The notes beneath the pieces were generated by a model, which saw only the letters and a program-made list of their open reading frames with translations, made no database searches and had not been told where the DNA came from. Positions 37,901-46,546 of a stretch of DNA of 64,000 bases are shown in pieces. Numbering within the stretch: position 1 is the stretch's first letter; each line of letters begins with the position of its first letter. The translations under genes and the position numbers were made by a program. This DNA is from Alphaproteobacteria bacterium (GTDB taxonomy: Bacteria; Pseudomonadota; Alphaproteobacteria; CAAHEQ01; UBA3637), in the NCBI GenBank assembly GCA_015062385.1, contig SUUT01000002.1, positions 83,059 through 147,058 of the forward strand, given 5' to 3'.

Positions 37901-38237
37901 ATTCAACGTGTTATTTGGACAAAATTCGGTTGCAGAAGCCCCCATTACCGGTATTGTTAGCGGTAAAGTATTTTCCGGACAGATAGATAGATTGATTGTT
38001 TTGGATAATGAAGTTTGGATTGTGGATTATAAATCTAACAGATATGTACCTAAATCCCCCAATGAAGTGCATAAAACGTATAAAGCACAATTATATGCAT
38101 ATAATAACTTGATTAAAGATATTTTTCCTGATAAGATAATCAGAACATTTTTATTATGGTGCGAAAATTTAACTTTAATGGAAATGACAGAGACATTGAC
38201 AACGTTTACACCAGAATTTGTAAAGGATAAAAAATGA
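34953..38237 (+). CDS. addA: ATP-dependent helicase/nuclease subunit AddA
   Basis: This 1094-residue UvrD-type helicase-nuclease has the Walker A ASAGSGKTKVLTDR near residue 25, TFTKAAAAEMSNRI, HILVDEAQDTNPEQWE (motif II), LNASFRSTQTV, MTIHGSKGLQGNIVFMPD (motif V) and YVALTRARDRLYI (motif VI). The C-terminal nuclease domain has GQIDRLIVLDNEVWIVDYKSNR. GAGG precedes the start. It acts with AddB. Its stop overlaps the next gene by 4 nt. Confidence 0.96.
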   Translation: MEIDSRIIEAQRQAAHPLNSVWVSASAGSGKTKVLTDRVLNLLLSDTRPEKILCLTFTKAAAAEMSNRITDKLKKWTIAPFDDLCKELTELLGVPPSNETILKARKLFVEVLEAPGGMKIMTIHSFCQSVLGRFPIEAKIPPQFDVIDEAKSSLLMKQVVDETFLNPAFECEIDALNGYFQERDIQIIFNNILKNEARFADLFQQIGSYETIKKQLKKKYNLSKYQSENDILIDFLNPLKFLNYTQEDVREAQQIFEERKANHLTKNLSKVKTKKLIGTVEEAEETFLILEQLNMFRIIELTGSILHLIEQIVHRYRLLKQEESLMDYGDLIYHTKKLLTQSGMSQWVMFKMDEGIDHILVDEAQDTNPEQWEIIRLISEEFFAGFGRETSVVRTIFAVGDKKQSIYSFQGADPSEFERMHFYFKKKVLDSKHQFQTVPLNASFRSTQTVLDLVNDVLHFPVAAKGVLNVGENADHTAVRKKEAGLIEIWPLVEVEKEENDLIWPLPKRQKNENPISVLSVKIAKKIKDFLDNKEILKSENRPIEPKDILILVSKRSGIVTELVRALKEKNVPVAGIDRLDLGSHIAVQDLLSAARFALLPEDDLNLATLLKSPLCGISETELMNCCIHREKQSLWSIVQKKLPDIAEKLQKIQNLADKMPVYEFFSYILSPMHGRKAFIRRLGLEANEAIDEFLSLTLQYEQSETPSLQNFIIWFQNRNNIIKRDMDQSQLNAVKIMTIHGSKGLQGNIVFMPDAQRIPSLSENFFWTEENLPLWIARSEFKNSFLNPLYEQYRNLTEEEYHRLLYVALTRARDRLYICGWAKPKKKSDEKKSETQTKPNNETALLNWYDLIQQALPEKVKTDASGYIHIESEQEKIPDKKQKDGPIYLQLPFPTCLNHSAPMETPLSKPLMPSRLVENEPQTESLGTGNQDSALKRGIFIHKLLQYLPEIEPSKRKEIAFRLKPDEIDISEKLFDVFEDPTFNVLFGQNSVAEAPITGIVSGKVFSGQIDRLIVLDNEVWIVDYKSNRYVPKSPNEVHKTYKAQLYAYNNLIKDIFPDKIIRTFLLWCENLTLMEMTETLTTFTPEFVKDKK

Positions 38238-38968
38238 AAAAATTAACTTTATTACTCACATTGTTATTAATAGCAGGTTGTTCAAGTATGCCTTCTACGC
38301 CTGATGGATTTGAAATGCGAGAGGCACAAACAGAACATTTTACTATTCCTGTTTGGGAAAAGGCCCCTTTACAATCAAACAAAACAATTCGCTTTTACAT
38401 CAGTGGAAATGGCAATCCAACTCCAAAAGAACCGGTTGCTTTAAATTTGGCAGAAAAAGATAGTTTTAGAAATATTGTTGTTTTATCTCGTCCATGTCAA
38501 TATGCTGATAGTAAATTATGCTCTAATTCTGCCATTTATGGGGTTGGACAATACAGTCCCGAAATTATAAAAGAATTAGAAGAAATTGTTGTGTATTATA
38601 TTCAAAAATATAAATCGCCCAACATTGAATTTGTGGCTTATGACGGAGGAGCTCCGATTGCATTCAGTTTGGCAAGTCAAATCGGACGGGTACAAAAAAT
38701 TGTAACAATTGCCGGTATATTGGATTTAGATGCTTATGTGAATAAAAACAACTTGCCTGCATTTCAAAATGCACAAAATCCGATAAAAATGACAAACAGA
38801 GTTACGCAAATTCCGCAAATTCATTTTGTCGGAGGTAAAGATGAAATCACAACCCGTGGAATGGCCGAACGATTTGTTTCCAAATTAAAAGACCCGCTTT
38901 CAGCCGTTGTTAAAGTAGCTCCTAATATGGGACATGACGGGTGGGAAAAAATTAATTTAAAATATTAA
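38234..38968 (+). CDS. Lipoprotein with alpha/beta-hydrolase-like fold
   Basis: This 244-residue protein has a clear lipobox (LLIAGC, Cys near 16). The rest resembles an alpha/beta hydrolase. VAYDGGAPIAFSLASQIG occupies the nucleophile-elbow position but reads G-G-A and not G-x-S-x-G. TIAGILDLDAYV and a final MGHDGWEKI, which could supply the His, follow. Loss of the Ser would make it a non-catalytic or atypical member. It overlaps addA by 4 nt. The function is unknown. Confidence 0.75.
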   Translation: MKKLTLLLTLLLIAGCSSMPSTPDGFEMREAQTEHFTIPVWEKAPLQSNKTIRFYISGNGNPTPKEPVALNLAEKDSFRNIVVLSRPCQYADSKLCSNSAIYGVGQYSPEIIKELEEIVVYYIQKYKSPNIEFVAYDGGAPIAFSLASQIGRVQKIVTIAGILDLDAYVNKNNLPAFQNAQNPIKMTNRVTQIPQIHFVGGKDEITTRGMAERFVSKLKDPLSAVVKVAPNMGHDGWEKINLKY

Positions 38969-38998
38969 CATCAACATACTGTTTTTAATTATTGGAAA

Positions 38999-39027
38999 AC
39001 TTCTTTTAACAAAACAGAAGTCTGTTT
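38999..39027 (+). terminator. Possible terminator after the addA-lipoprotein unit
   Basis: ACTTCT (38999-39004) pairs with AGAAGT (39016-39021), followed by CTGTTTT. The stem is only 6 bp. Confidence 0.4.
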
Positions 39028-39046
39028 TAAATATGAAAGGATATTA

Positions 39047-39661
39047 ATGTCAACACTTATTATTTGGGATTGGGATAATACTTTAATGAATACACGTCCT
39101 GCTGTAACAGAAGGATTGCAAGATGTTTGCCGTTTTTATCAGTTGCCGGATATTACCCCTGCTGATGTTTTGAATGTTATGACAAATCATCGAGGAGATT
39201 TTTGGCAACGTAATTTTGGAGAAAATGTTCCACAGGCTGTTGCTCGTTATGTAGAATATTATCGTTCACATATGGATATGGTCAAACCATTTGATCAAAC
39301 AGAATCTGTTTTAAATTTTATTCGTTCTTTAAATTTACCTCAAATAATTTTAAGTAATAAGAACCATGAGTCATTGGTTGAAGAAGTAAAACGTCATCAG
39401 TTGGATGAATATTTTGAAGTTATTCAGGGAACAAATGGTCCATTGGGTAAACCGGATGTTGCTTTTGTTGCTCCCCATTTAAATTTATTTAAACCTGAAC
39501 GAATTATTCTTATCGGTGATGGTGTTTCAGATATGTTAATGGCGCAAAATTTAAATGCCGAAGCTATATTAGTTCATCAACCGGATAACACATTACCGCA
39601 TCATCATTATTGTGAAAACTTATCAGATGTTTTATCTGTTTTAAAAACACTTTTGAGCTAA
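39047..39661 (+). CDS. HAD-superfamily phosphatase, phosphoglycolate-phosphatase-like
   Basis: This 204-residue protein has motif I DWDNT (Asp8, Asp10) near the N-terminus, ILSNKNHE (motif II), a Lys in GKPDVAF (motif III) and ILIGDGVSDMLMA (motif IV). The helical cap (about 20-80) is of the Gph type. The usual DxDGT reads DWDNT, which is seen in some bacterial members. The substrate is unknown. AAAGGA precedes the ATG. It converges with the Nudix gene. Confidence 0.88.
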   Translation: MSTLIIWDWDNTLMNTRPAVTEGLQDVCRFYQLPDITPADVLNVMTNHRGDFWQRNFGENVPQAVARYVEYYRSHMDMVKPFDQTESVLNFIRSLNLPQIILSNKNHESLVEEVKRHQLDEYFEVIQGTNGPLGKPDVAFVAPHLNLFKPERIILIGDGVSDMLMAQNLNAEAILVHQPDNTLPHHHYCENLSDVLSVLKTLLS

Positions 39662-39686
39662 ACAACAGACTCATTGGCATCACCGG

Positions 39687-40253
39687 TTAAAAATTCATTT
39701 TTTCACAAAACAAATGAAATGCTTTTAAAAACGTCGGATTAAATTCTTCGGCGTTTTTTTGTATCATCTCTTTTAAGGTTGAAACATCAAATGAACAAAG
39801 CCCTTGTGTTTCTTTTGTATCAATTTGATATGGACCGTTATGATAAACTAAAAATACATGATAAAAAGCCCCCTTTTGACCGTTATCTTTATCCGCCCGT
39901 ACAACGCCGATTTCCGAATGAATCATGCCGTTAATTCCGAGTTCTTCTTTTAACTCACGCAAAGCTCCAACTTCGTATGTTTCACCTGCAGAAATGTGTC
40001 CGCCGGAAGAAAACGTCCATTTGTCCGGATGTTTGAATTTTCTCTTTGAAGAACGCTGTAATACCAATTGATTTTCGTTATTTAAAACAAATGTAGCCCC
40101 AATTTGCGTATAACAACCTTTTGGTTTAGGATACGCCCGCCAATGGGAACATACAACTTCATCCTGATCATTAACTAAACTGATAATTTCATTAAAATGC
40201 GGACTGTTTTCAGCACAACGAGCCAAATTAGGAAAATACGGTTTATATGTCAT
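39687..40253 (-). CDS. Nudix hydrolase
   Basis: This 188-residue protein has the Nudix box GGHISAGETYEVGALRELKEELG (G-x5-E-x7-REL-x-EE-x-G), near residue 89. The N-terminal part, DQDEVVCSHWRAYPKPKGCYTQIG, resembles isopentenyl-diphosphate isomerase-like Nudix proteins of the YfcD type, which use unknown substrates. Its start overlaps the end of the histidine phosphatase gene by 11 nt, so they are coupled. Confidence 0.9.
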   Translation of the reverse strand: MTYKPYFPNLARCAENSPHFNEIISLVNDQDEVVCSHWRAYPKPKGCYTQIGATFVLNNENQLVLQRSSKRKFKHPDKWTFSSGGHISAGETYEVGALRELKEELGINGMIHSEIGVVRADKDNGQKGAFYHVFLVYHNGPYQIDTKETQGLCSFDVSTLKEMIQKNAEEFNPTFLKAFHLFCEKMNF

Positions 40254-40899
40254 TATAAATTTCTCCTTTCGAAGTCATTGAGATGGGTGGTTCTTTATAA
40301 AAACCTTTTAATATTAATTCCGGAGTGCTAAATGTTTTTTTGTTTGTATCATACAAACAAGAAACACAACCACAATTACCGATTTGAATGGATGTTTGCA
40401 ATTGTGTCAAAAACAAATTGGTAATAATTCGCCCGTGAGAAACAATTAAAATATGTTCTTCTGTGCAATTTTCCAATGTTTGATTTAAGTATGTTAAAAC
40501 CCGTTTTTCTGCCTGATTCCACGTTTCTCCATTTGGCATAGAAAGATTAAATCGGTTTGGATTGTTTTTATCATACATATCGTGTAAAAGCCGAGCATAT
40601 TGCAAAGAGATAAATTGTTTGTTTTTACCTTCACAAATTCCGTATGAAAGCTCTTTTAATGCAGGATTAATCATTATCGGTACATTCAGAAAAGAATTGA
40701 TAATATCAGCCGTTTGTATTGCTCGTTTAAGTGAACTGCTTAAAATACGATTAATTGGGTACTTCTCTAATTTTTCGGCGGTTAAAAAAGCCTGTTCCCG
40801 ACCGGTTGAATTTAAAGGAATATCAGTCCAGCCTTGTAATTTTCCGGCAATATTCCAATCGGTTTCCCCATGACGTAAAAAATAAAGTTTTTTATACAT
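40243..40899 (-). CDS. Histidine phosphatase (phosphoglycerate-mutase-like)
   Basis: This 218-residue protein has the catalytic FLRHGETDWN motif at the N-terminus, GWTDIPLNSTGREQA, SSLKRAIQTADII and the second His in ILIVSHGRIITN. It belongs to the broad phosphatase/mutase branch that includes CobC and GpmB; the substrate cannot be told. GGAA lies before the ATG. The gene is followed by the coupled Nudix gene. Confidence 0.9.
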   Translation of the reverse strand: MYKKLYFLRHGETDWNIAGKLQGWTDIPLNSTGREQAFLTAEKLEKYPINRILSSSLKRAIQTADIINSFLNVPIMINPALKELSYGICEGKNKQFISLQYARLLHDMYDKNNPNRFNLSMPNGETWNQAEKRVLTYLNQTLENCTEEHILIVSHGRIITNLFLTQLQTSIQIGNCGCVSCLYDTNKKTFSTPELILKGFYKEPPISMTSKGEIYNDI

Positions 40900-40995
40900 C
40901 TGATATTCCTTTTAGTATATATTTTATTCAATTATAAAAAAATATCCTTAATTTTTCGTTAAGAATATTTTTTTTAATTTATATAGCATTATGTA

Positions 40996-41442
40996 CTATT
41001 CCCCATATCGAATTTCCCAGCCATCACCATATGGATTAAAAGGACTGTCATCAAGATAAGGATTCCCTGCCCCATATGGATTATTGATACTATCTATGGA
41101 ATATTCACTACCATATCGACCATAGGGATTAGCAATAGAATCCGGATCATACGGATTACTGTTTAAGTTTCCCCGAAAATTCCCGGCAGAATCATAAAGT
41201 TTTGGTGAATTTGAACTATCCCCGTATGGATCCAAAATGGATGTATCATCAAATTGATTGCCAAATTCACCATAAGGATTTTTAATGCTATTCGGAGAAT
41301 ATATACTGCCATATTGTCCGTACGGATTGCTGATCGAGTTAATGTGATATGGATTAACGGTAAATTGTCCTAAATAACGGGCTGTTGCCGTACCGGAAAA
41401 AAGACATATAATTACAATAAAAATAACGAGGTGTTTTTTCAT
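40996..41442 (-). CDS. Small secreted protein with NPYG repeats
   Basis: This 148-residue protein has a signal peptide (MKKHLVIFIVIICLFSGTATA) and a mature part made almost entirely of a short repeat, SI.NPYG.YGS.YS, seen in about six full or partial copies. It has no Cys and is rich in Asn, Pro, Tyr, Gly and Ser. Similar NPYG-repeat proteins occur scattered in proteobacteria, without known function to my knowledge. GGAGG precedes the start. It stands alone on the minus strand. Confidence 0.8.
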   Translation of the reverse strand: MKKHLVIFIVIICLFSGTATARYLGQFTVNPYHINSISNPYGQYGSIYSPNSIKNPYGEFGNQFDDTSILDPYGDSSNSPKLYDSAGNFRGNLNSNPYDPDSIANPYGRYGSEYSIDSINNPYGAGNPYLDDSPFNPYGDGWEIRYGE

Positions 41443-41579
41443 GGAATATCCTCCTGATGGTTTGTAAATGTATTCTTCTCTTATTTAATTATCCCTCCTT
41501 ATTTAGAAACAAACAAGTACAAAGATTCATTTTTTGTTCTTTTTTTTGTGTTTTTTTTAGAGACCACACGCATAGGTTG

Positions 41580-42371
41580 TTATTTTTGTTTTTGAGGTTT
41601 AGAAAAATGATTTTTAGACCGATTTAATCGCCTTTTTGTTTTTTGGGGACGAATCCCTCGCACAATTAAACCAATCATAATTCCCAACATCACATAACAT
41701 GTTAAACATTCGGCAACTAAAATCATTTTTGAAAAATACGAAATCGGAATAAAATCACCAAAACCGACTGTTGTCATTGTAATAACCGTAAAATAAAGGG
41801 CGTTATAAATATCATGAGAATCATAAAAAGAAATACGTTTATTTAACATATCCTCGCTGGCAGAAATAACGGGGTTATCTGGTATTCGGAATAAAAAATT
41901 GATTAAAGTAAACAAAACAATTAATTGAACAAAGAAACGAAAGAAAATAAAAACTTCTTTATGAGTTACATACTGTCGGGGAGATAAAAAAGATTTCATT
42001 TGTTTGATAAATATGGTAATTTGATAAACAGTAAACGGTAATAAAAAAATACCTGTTATGAAACGAACGGATTCTAAATGTGTAAACGGAGCATATATAC
42101 CGGCAATACAGGCAACAGCATATAAATTGACCGGTTCAGAAATAATCGTGAATGACTTACTTATCCGTTTGGGCAGAATTCGCAATAACAGAACATATCC
42201 ACCGGACAATAATAAACCACTGATTAACGGAAAGATAATATATTGTAAAATCAAGGTATCCGTTAATGTATAAATTGCTTTCGGATAAATCAAAATAATT
42301 GTTTCTAAAAAAAGCAATCCGATAAAGAAAAATAACAAAAACGACATGGTGTATTTGATTAAAATTTGCAT
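41580..42371 (-). CDS. Potassium-channel-like membrane protein
   Basis: This 263-residue protein has at least five hydrophobic segments, then a pore loop with the selectivity filter TTVGFGD near residue 213, followed by a last membrane helix. This is the two-helix pore module of K+ channels (Ion_trans_2). The Phe in the filter (GFG) is common in bacterial channels. The C-terminus is short and basic, with no RCK/TrkA domain, so gating is not evident. GGGGGAA precedes the start. Confidence 0.88.
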   Translation of the reverse strand: MQILIKYTMSFLLFFFIGLLFLETIILIYPKAIYTLTDTLILQYIIFPLISGLLLSGGYVLLLRILPKRISKSFTIISEPVNLYAVACIAGIYAPFTHLESVRFITGIFLLPFTVYQITIFIKQMKSFLSPRQYVTHKEVFIFFRFFVQLIVLFTLINFLFRIPDNPVISASEDMLNKRISFYDSHDIYNALYFTVITMTTVGFGDFIPISYFSKMILVAECLTCYVMLGIMIGLIVRGIRPQKTKRRLNRSKNHFSKPQKQK

Positions 42372-42519
42372 TCTTTCCCCCTATATTCTATTTATGTAGA
42401 AAATATTTATTTAAAATCAACAAGAAAAAAGAATATTTTTTATTATCAAATAATTATTTATCACTTTTAATGTAGAAATTAAAAAAGCCTCTCCAAGTTG
42501 GCTACGGCTTTCTACACAT

Positions 42520-42548
42520 AAAAAAAACCTCTTTAAAACAAAAGAGGA
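42520..42548 (-). terminator. Rho-independent terminator of tRNA-Val
   Basis: On the minus strand CCTCTT pairs with AAGAGG around an 8-nt loop, followed by eight T residues, just after the tRNA 3' end. A second weak stem (AAGCC / GGCTT) lies further on at 42485-42510. Confidence 0.82.
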
Positions 42549-42555
42549 TTTTGTA

Positions 42556-42630
42556 TGGTGGGTGTGACAGGGATTGAACCTGTGACCCCTACCGTGTGAA
42601 GGTAATGCTCTCCCGCTGAGCTACACACCC
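42556..42630 (-). tRNA. tRNA-Val (anticodon CAC)
   Basis: The 75-nt cloverleaf has the acceptor pair GGGTGTG / CACACCC, discriminator A and encoded CCA. The D arm is GCTCAGCGGGAGAGC. The anticodon loop is TTCACAC, giving CAC, and the T arm contains GGTTCAATCC. It lies about 1.2 kb from valS. Confidence 0.95.
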
Positions 42631-42752
42631 ATCAAAACAATAGAACTTATATCAAAAACAATCTCAGTTGTCAATAAAAAATTAAAAATACGTTGATTTT
42701 TGTTTGACATCAGTTATTTCCTTGCGTAAAGTATCAAAACAAGGAAATAAAA

Positions 42753-43775
42753 ATGAAGTTACCGGATAAATCAAAAAAAATTTTAGCAACCCTCGGTTGT
42801 TTGTTGGTTTTAACAATCGGCTATATATGGTTTTATTTTAACAAAGTAAATGAAGTAGATTATCCTGTTGATATGGTTTATTTATGGGTTAATGGACACG
42901 ATGAAGAATGGCAAAAAAAGAAAGAGTTTTGGCAAGCTCAGTATGGAAAATTATCGGATAATGCTATTAATAAAGCTCGCTTTCGTCAGTTTGATGAGTT
43001 AAAATACAGCCTACGTTCAATCGAAAAAAATTTACCCTGGTTACGTTATATTTTTATTGTGACAGATAATCAAACACCGGAATGGCTGAATACAAATCAT
43101 CCCAAAATAAAAATGGTTAATCATATGGATATTTTTCCTGAAAGTGCTTTGCCAACCTTTAATTCTGTCGCCATTGAAACCCGCTTACCCTATATTGATG
43201 AGTTAGCAGAACATTTTTTATTTGCTAACGATGATAATTATGTGCGTGTACCATTAAATAAAAGTTTTTTCTTTGATAAAAACGGAAATCCAAATGTTTT
43301 TGTAAAATTTAAAAAGAAAACGTCAGATAAAAACATGTGGTTATCTCAAATTAAAAAAGCACATGAATTGGTTGCATCAAAATATCCGCTTGATTATGCA
43401 GTTACGCCATCACACAATATTGATGCTTATAGAAAATCTTATTTTTTGGATACAATTAATGAATTTAAAGAAGAATTTTATAAAACAACACATTCTAAAT
43501 TTCGGCAACCGACAGATGTTCAACGAATTATTGTTTCTTTAACTGATAACATGAAAAACAGAACAAATATTTTTGATAAATCAGATTATCGTCATTTTCC
43601 ACCAACTTGCAATAAGGCTTTTTCATTGATTTCTCGAGATTTTTTAACATTAGACGAAGAAATGCCATGCTTATTTTGTTTGAATGATTTTGAGGGAAAA
43701 ACAGACAGGGAAATATTAATAACATTAAAAATTTTAGAATGTTTATTTCCTGAAAAATCAACATTTGAAAAATAA
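42753..43775 (+). CDS. Stealth-family capsular polysaccharide phosphotransferase
   Basis: This 340-residue protein has an N-terminal membrane segment (ILATLGCLLVLTIGYIWFYF). Stealth conserved region 1 follows (PVDMVYLWVNGHDEEW), then region 2 with FRQFDELKYSLRSIEKNLPW, LPTFNSVAIETRLPYI and FANDDNYV. Later, conserved HxP-like segments include VTPSHNIDAYRK and RHFPPTCNKAFSLI. Members transfer sugar-phosphate units to make phosphodiester-linked surface glycans. No other glycan genes are nearby, so it may act on a lipid- or protein-linked glycan made elsewhere. The start follows AAGGAAA. Confidence 0.88.
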   Translation: MKLPDKSKKILATLGCLLVLTIGYIWFYFNKVNEVDYPVDMVYLWVNGHDEEWQKKKEFWQAQYGKLSDNAINKARFRQFDELKYSLRSIEKNLPWLRYIFIVTDNQTPEWLNTNHPKIKMVNHMDIFPESALPTFNSVAIETRLPYIDELAEHFLFANDDNYVRVPLNKSFFFDKNGNPNVFVKFKKKTSDKNMWLSQIKKAHELVASKYPLDYAVTPSHNIDAYRKSYFLDTINEFKEEFYKTTHSKFRQPTDVQRIIVSLTDNMKNRTNIFDKSDYRHFPPTCNKAFSLISRDFLTLDEEMPCLFCLNDFEGKTDREILITLKILECLFPEKSTFEK

Positions 43776-43868
43776 ATTAAAAATCTGTTTTATAATGCTT
43801 GATTTTTAATGATGTATCAGTTATGATAATGCCAGTTTTATGTTTTGTTATTTAATATGAGGAAAAAA

Positions 43869-46475
43869 ATGTCAAAATACAAGGAAACCAGAAAACTAGA
43901 CGATAAATTCAATTCGGAAGCTATGGAGGAACGCAGTATTCGTTTTTGGGAAGAAAACAACGTTTATCAATATGATAAAACAGCTTCTCGTGAAAATACA
44001 TTTGTTGTGGATACCCCTCCTCCAACTGTGTCGGGGTCTTTGCATATCGGGCATATTTTTTCATACACACAAACAGATGTAATGGTTCGGTATAATCGTA
44101 TGCTTGGCAAATCCATTTTTTACCCAATTGGATGGGATGATAACGGCTTGCCGACAGAACGTCGTGTTCAAAATTATTTTAATATTGCATGTAATCCTAA
44201 TGTGCCGTATGATCCTGATTTTAAACCAATTCATGACCCTAAATCAAAAGAACCACGCAAAGATGTTTCTCGTCAAAATTTTATTGAAGCATGTGATGAA
44301 TTAGTTGTAAATGATGAAAAAATTTTCGAAGATATTTTCCGACACATCGGTCATTCCTATGATTGGAGTTTAAAATACGCAACTATTGATAAAAAGTCAC
44401 GTCGGGAAGCTCAAAAATCATTTTTAGATTTAGTTCATCGGGGATTAGCCAAATCCGTTGAAGCTCCGACTATGTGGGATGTAACGTTCCAATCAGCTGT
44501 TGCACAAGCTGAAATTGAAGACAGAGAAACAGCCGGTTTCTTCCACGATATTCATTTCGGTGTAGAAGGTTCCGATACAAAATTTACCATTGCAACAACT
44601 CGTCCGGAATTTTTGCCGGCTTGTATTGCGGTTGTTGCTCATCCGGATGATGAACGCTATAAACCTTTCTTTGGTAAAAAAGCCATTGTGCCGTTGTTTG
44701 ACATTCCTGTTCCGATTGTGCCGTCTGAACATGCTGAAATGGACAAAGGAACCGGTATTATGATGGTTTGTACATTCGGGGATGCTGCTGACGTCGCTTG
44801 GTGGAAAAAATCCGGTTTGCCGATTAAACAAATTATCGGTTTGGACGGTCGTTTAATGGATATTGAATACGGCAAAGGTAATTTTGTGTCTTTAAATGCC
44901 GAAAAAGCTGTCTCTTATTATGAACAAATCAAAGGATTAAAAGTTAAAGATGCTCGGGCTAAAATTGTTGAATTCTTGCGGGAAAGTGGTGATTTGGTCG
45001 GCGAACCGAAACCGTTAATGCATCCGGTTAAATTCTATGAAAAAGGATCTGTTCCTTTGGAATTTGTTTCTTCTCGTCAATGGTTTGTTTCTATTTTAAA
45101 TTTAAAAAATGAATTATTGGATATGGGTCGCAAAATTAAATGGACTCCAGCACACATGCAATCTCGTTATGAAGCTTGGGTTGAAGGGTTAAATCAAGAT
45201 TGGTGTATTTCCCGTCAACGCTTTTTCGGAGTTCCCTTCCCTGTTTGGTATAAAATTAATGAAAAAGGTGTTATTGATTATGATTCTCCGATATATCCGT
45301 CTGTTGATGAATTACCGATTGATCCGATGATTGCCGTTCCTGCCGGATATACGGAAGAACAACGCAATCAGCCAAACGGTTTTGTCGGAGATAAAGATAT
45401 TATGGATACTTGGGCAACCAGTTCATTAACCCCTCAAATTGCCATGGCTCATGCACCGGCAGGACATCATTTGTCTATGCCGTTTGATATTCGTCCACAA
45501 GCACATGATATTATTCGCACATGGGCATTTTATACGATTATGAAATCTTATGCACATGAGGGCAAAGAACCATGGAATGAAGCATTAATCAGTGGATTTA
45601 TTTTGGATCCGGACAGAAAGAAAATGAGTAAATCCAAAGGAAACGTTATTACCCCTATGGATTTGTTGGTTAAGCATTCAGCAGACGCTGTTCGTTATTG
45701 GGCAAGTCGGGCTAAATTGGGAATGGATACAGCTTTTGAAGAACAAATTATGGAGCAAGGTCGTAAATTAAGCATGAAAATCTTCAATGCTGCAAAATTT
45801 GTATTTATGATGGTTGAAAAATCGGGTATTGATTTGTCTGTTGATTATCATAAAAATATTACAGAAGCAGAAGATAAGGCCTGGATTGCTCATTTGTCAG
45901 ATGTGATTGCTACTGCAAATAAATCTTTTGAAATCAATGACTATGCTTTTGCTCTTGAAGTAACTGAAAAATGTTTCTGGGATTTCTGTGACAACTATTT
46001 GGAATTGGTCAAAGGACGTGCTTACAGTGAAAATCCGATTTCTGCCGTTTCTTCACTTATGTTGACGATTGATGTTTTAATGCGCTTATTTGCACCATTT
46101 TTGAGCTTTACAACAGAAGAAGTTTGGCAATCTCGTCCGTGGGGAACAAGTGATGTTTCCGTTCACAAAGAATCTTTTCCGACTGTTGCCGAATTAAAGG
46201 ATGTATCAGGAGATGAAGCCGTTTATGCAAAATCCGTTTTATTGATTAATTTAATTCGGAAACAAAAAGCAGAAGAAAAACGGTCAGTTAAAACACCGAT
46301 TTTAGAACTGGTTGTTTCAGCTTCTGAAAAAGATATTCCGTTATTAAAACAATCTCAATCAGATATTATCAATGCCGGAAATATTAAAGACAACAACATT
46401 TCTTATGCTGTTGGCAATGAATTAGCACTAACAACCTGCATTTTCGGAGAAGATGAAAAAAAAGTAAAAGCCTAA
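43869..46475 (+). CDS. valS: Valine--tRNA ligase
   Basis: This 868-residue class I synthetase has HIGHIF (HIGH motif) near residue 52, TTRPEFLPACIAVVAHPDD in the editing domain, WCISRQRFFGVPFPVW and KMSKSKGNVI (KMSKS motif) near 590. It is shorter than E. coli ValRS (951) and lacks the long coiled-coil C-terminus. With AVRYWASRAKLGMDTAFEEQ after KMSKS it resembles the archaeal-like ValRS known in Rickettsia; that is inferred from memory. The ATG at 43869 has GAGG upstream. Confidence 0.95.
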   Translation: MSKYKETRKLDDKFNSEAMEERSIRFWEENNVYQYDKTASRENTFVVDTPPPTVSGSLHIGHIFSYTQTDVMVRYNRMLGKSIFYPIGWDDNGLPTERRVQNYFNIACNPNVPYDPDFKPIHDPKSKEPRKDVSRQNFIEACDELVVNDEKIFEDIFRHIGHSYDWSLKYATIDKKSRREAQKSFLDLVHRGLAKSVEAPTMWDVTFQSAVAQAEIEDRETAGFFHDIHFGVEGSDTKFTIATTRPEFLPACIAVVAHPDDERYKPFFGKKAIVPLFDIPVPIVPSEHAEMDKGTGIMMVCTFGDAADVAWWKKSGLPIKQIIGLDGRLMDIEYGKGNFVSLNAEKAVSYYEQIKGLKVKDARAKIVEFLRESGDLVGEPKPLMHPVKFYEKGSVPLEFVSSRQWFVSILNLKNELLDMGRKIKWTPAHMQSRYEAWVEGLNQDWCISRQRFFGVPFPVWYKINEKGVIDYDSPIYPSVDELPIDPMIAVPAGYTEEQRNQPNGFVGDKDIMDTWATSSLTPQIAMAHAPAGHHLSMPFDIRPQAHDIIRTWAFYTIMKSYAHEGKEPWNEALISGFILDPDRKKMSKSKGNVITPMDLLVKHSADAVRYWASRAKLGMDTAFEEQIMEQGRKLSMKIFNAAKFVFMMVEKSGIDLSVDYHKNITEAEDKAWIAHLSDVIATANKSFEINDYAFALEVTEKCFWDFCDNYLELVKGRAYSENPISAVSSLMLTIDVLMRLFAPFLSFTTEEVWQSRPWGTSDVSVHKESFPTVAELKDVSGDEAVYAKSVLLINLIRKQKAEEKRSVKTPILELVVSASEKDIPLLKQSQSDIINAGNIKDNNISYAVGNELALTTCIFGEDEKKVKA

Positions 46476-46493
46476 TCAGATTTTAATTATAAT

Positions 46494-46530
46494 AAAACGG
46501 TGAGAGACAAAGAGTCAATCACCGTTTTTT
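46494..46530. terminator. Bidirectional terminator between valS and the third pilin-like gene
   Basis: AAAACGGTGA pairs with TCACCGTTTT around a 15-nt loop, with T-runs on both sides. It can serve valS (plus) and the pilin-like gene (minus, stop at 46547). Confidence 0.85.
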
Positions 46531-46546
46531 ATTGAAAACAAATACC

